Shown one piece after another: positions 63,746 through 64,000 of a stretch of 64,000 bases of DNA (within the stretch, counting starts at the first letter, position 1; every line of letters begins with the position of its first letter). Both the position numbers and the translations under genes were made by a program. The notes under the pieces are model-generated. The model did not search any database. It was not told the origin of the DNA and worked only from the letters and a program-made list of their open reading frames with translations. Where the stretch lies: positions 1 to 64,000 of the forward strand of contig JAFLTT010000012.1 in NCBI GenBank assembly GCA_022509165.1, read 5' to 3'. Origin of the DNA: Muribaculaceae bacterium (GTDB lineage: Bacteria; Bacteroidota; Bacteroidia; Bacteroidales; Muribaculaceae).

Positions 63746-64000
63746 ATGAAAAAACTTTTACTCGGTCTAAGCATGGCAGTACTCGGAGGTTTGGCCTTCA
63801 ATGCCAATGCAGACTATTATCTGATTGGTAGTTTCAACGATTGGACACAAGCAGATCCCAATGCTCATTTTACGGCCGGCAGTAACACTGATGAATACGT
63901 TCTGGATTATCAAGGAACCTTAATATCCGGCTTCAAAATCAATGACGGATCATGGAGTAATGCTGAAGCTAACTTCGGTGGCAGTTCGACTTTAACAATA
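63746..64000 (+). CDS. Secreted carbohydrate-binding-like protein (partial, runs off the window)
   Basis: The first 85 codons are present. The protein starts MKKLLLGLSMAVLGGLAFNANA, a clean signal peptide with cleavage before DYYLIG. The next residues (YYLIGSFNDWT, then GFKINDGSW) recall the first strands of starch-binding domains such as CBM20/CBM48 or SusE/SusF modules. It follows the pullulanase gene and may capture starch or glycogen fragments (inference). The rest of the protein is not visible. Confidence 0.7.
   Translation, partial: MKKLLLGLSMAVLGGLAFNANADYYLIGSFNDWTQADPNAHFTAGSNTDEYVLDYQGTLISGFKINDGSWSNAEANFGGSSTLTI

Overview
The window is chromosomal DNA from a member of the order Bacteroidales, most likely of the Muribaculaceae or a close relative. 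Evidence: a Mfa/Fim-type (type V pilus) locus built of lipoprotein subunits, GT3-type glycogen synthase next to a short-form alpha-glucan phosphorylase, DUF3109, DUF3575 and DUF3868 proteins, no tuf gene between fusA and rpsJ, weak Shine-Dalgarno use, and promoters of the Bacteroidota type (TTTG, about 20 bases, TAnnTTTG). The species cannot be named from sequence alone.

Layout. (1) 1-23.5 kb: a fimbrial locus, all on the + strand and clearly richer in A+T than what follows. It runs from a good promoter (272-303) through a DUF3575 protein, a DUF3868/OmpA-like protein, two tandem Mfa1-like major-subunit paralogs, a Mfa2/FimB-like anchor, three more Mfa1-like subunits, two short fimbrillin-like proteins and two very large (about 1,230-1,290 aa) tip-type proteins with carbohydrate-binding-like modules and a FISUMP domain. 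A second promoter-like site with a structured leader (13025-13121) may split off the last four genes. Stem-loops with (U)UUGC(G)-type loops sit in most of the gaps between genes. (2) 23.5-25.2 kb: a REP-associated tyrosine transposase (RAYT) bracketed by pairs of REP-like double-hairpin repeats and accompanied by a second repeat family. (3) 25.2-26.4 kb: a GlmU-like hexapeptide-repeat protein on the minus strand. (4) 26.4-45.8 kb: a contiguous str-S10-spc-alpha ribosomal supercluster (rpsL to rplQ, with fusA, secY, map, infA and rpoA), interrupted between rpsJ and rplC by a four-helix-bundle (S23/IVS-type) gene lying between 7-bp-period repeats. (5) 45.8-51.1 kb: cardiolipin synthase, DUF3109 protein, HU, ArgS and a BAX-inhibitor-1-like membrane protein. 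(6) 51.3-64 kb: carbohydrate storage and stress genes: glycogen synthase, alpha-glucan phosphorylase, an EF-G paralog that lacks the catalytic histidine, ClpB, a cysteine-less thioredoxin-fold protein (minus strand), type I pullulanase, and the beginning of a secreted, probably starch-binding protein.

How the parts work together. Region 1 should build a surface fibre: lipoprotein precursors exported to the outer membrane, cut at a conserved [ST]-R motif, polymerised by strand exchange, anchored by the one subunit that lacks the motif, and tipped by carbohydrate-binding-like adhesins. Region 4 is the core translation machinery. Region 6 links glycogen synthesis and breakdown to a probable starvation-adapted elongation factor and a disaggregase.

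The observations most worth following are the short-period intergenic arrays (10-bp arrays in inverted orientation at 131-220 and 26481-26580; 7-bp arrays at 30369-30438, 30853-30885 and 51051-51205), the RAYT/REP island, the repeated loop-conserved stem-loops in the fimbrial locus, and the four-helix-bundle insertion in the ribosomal operon. All family assignments come from reading motifs; no database search was run.
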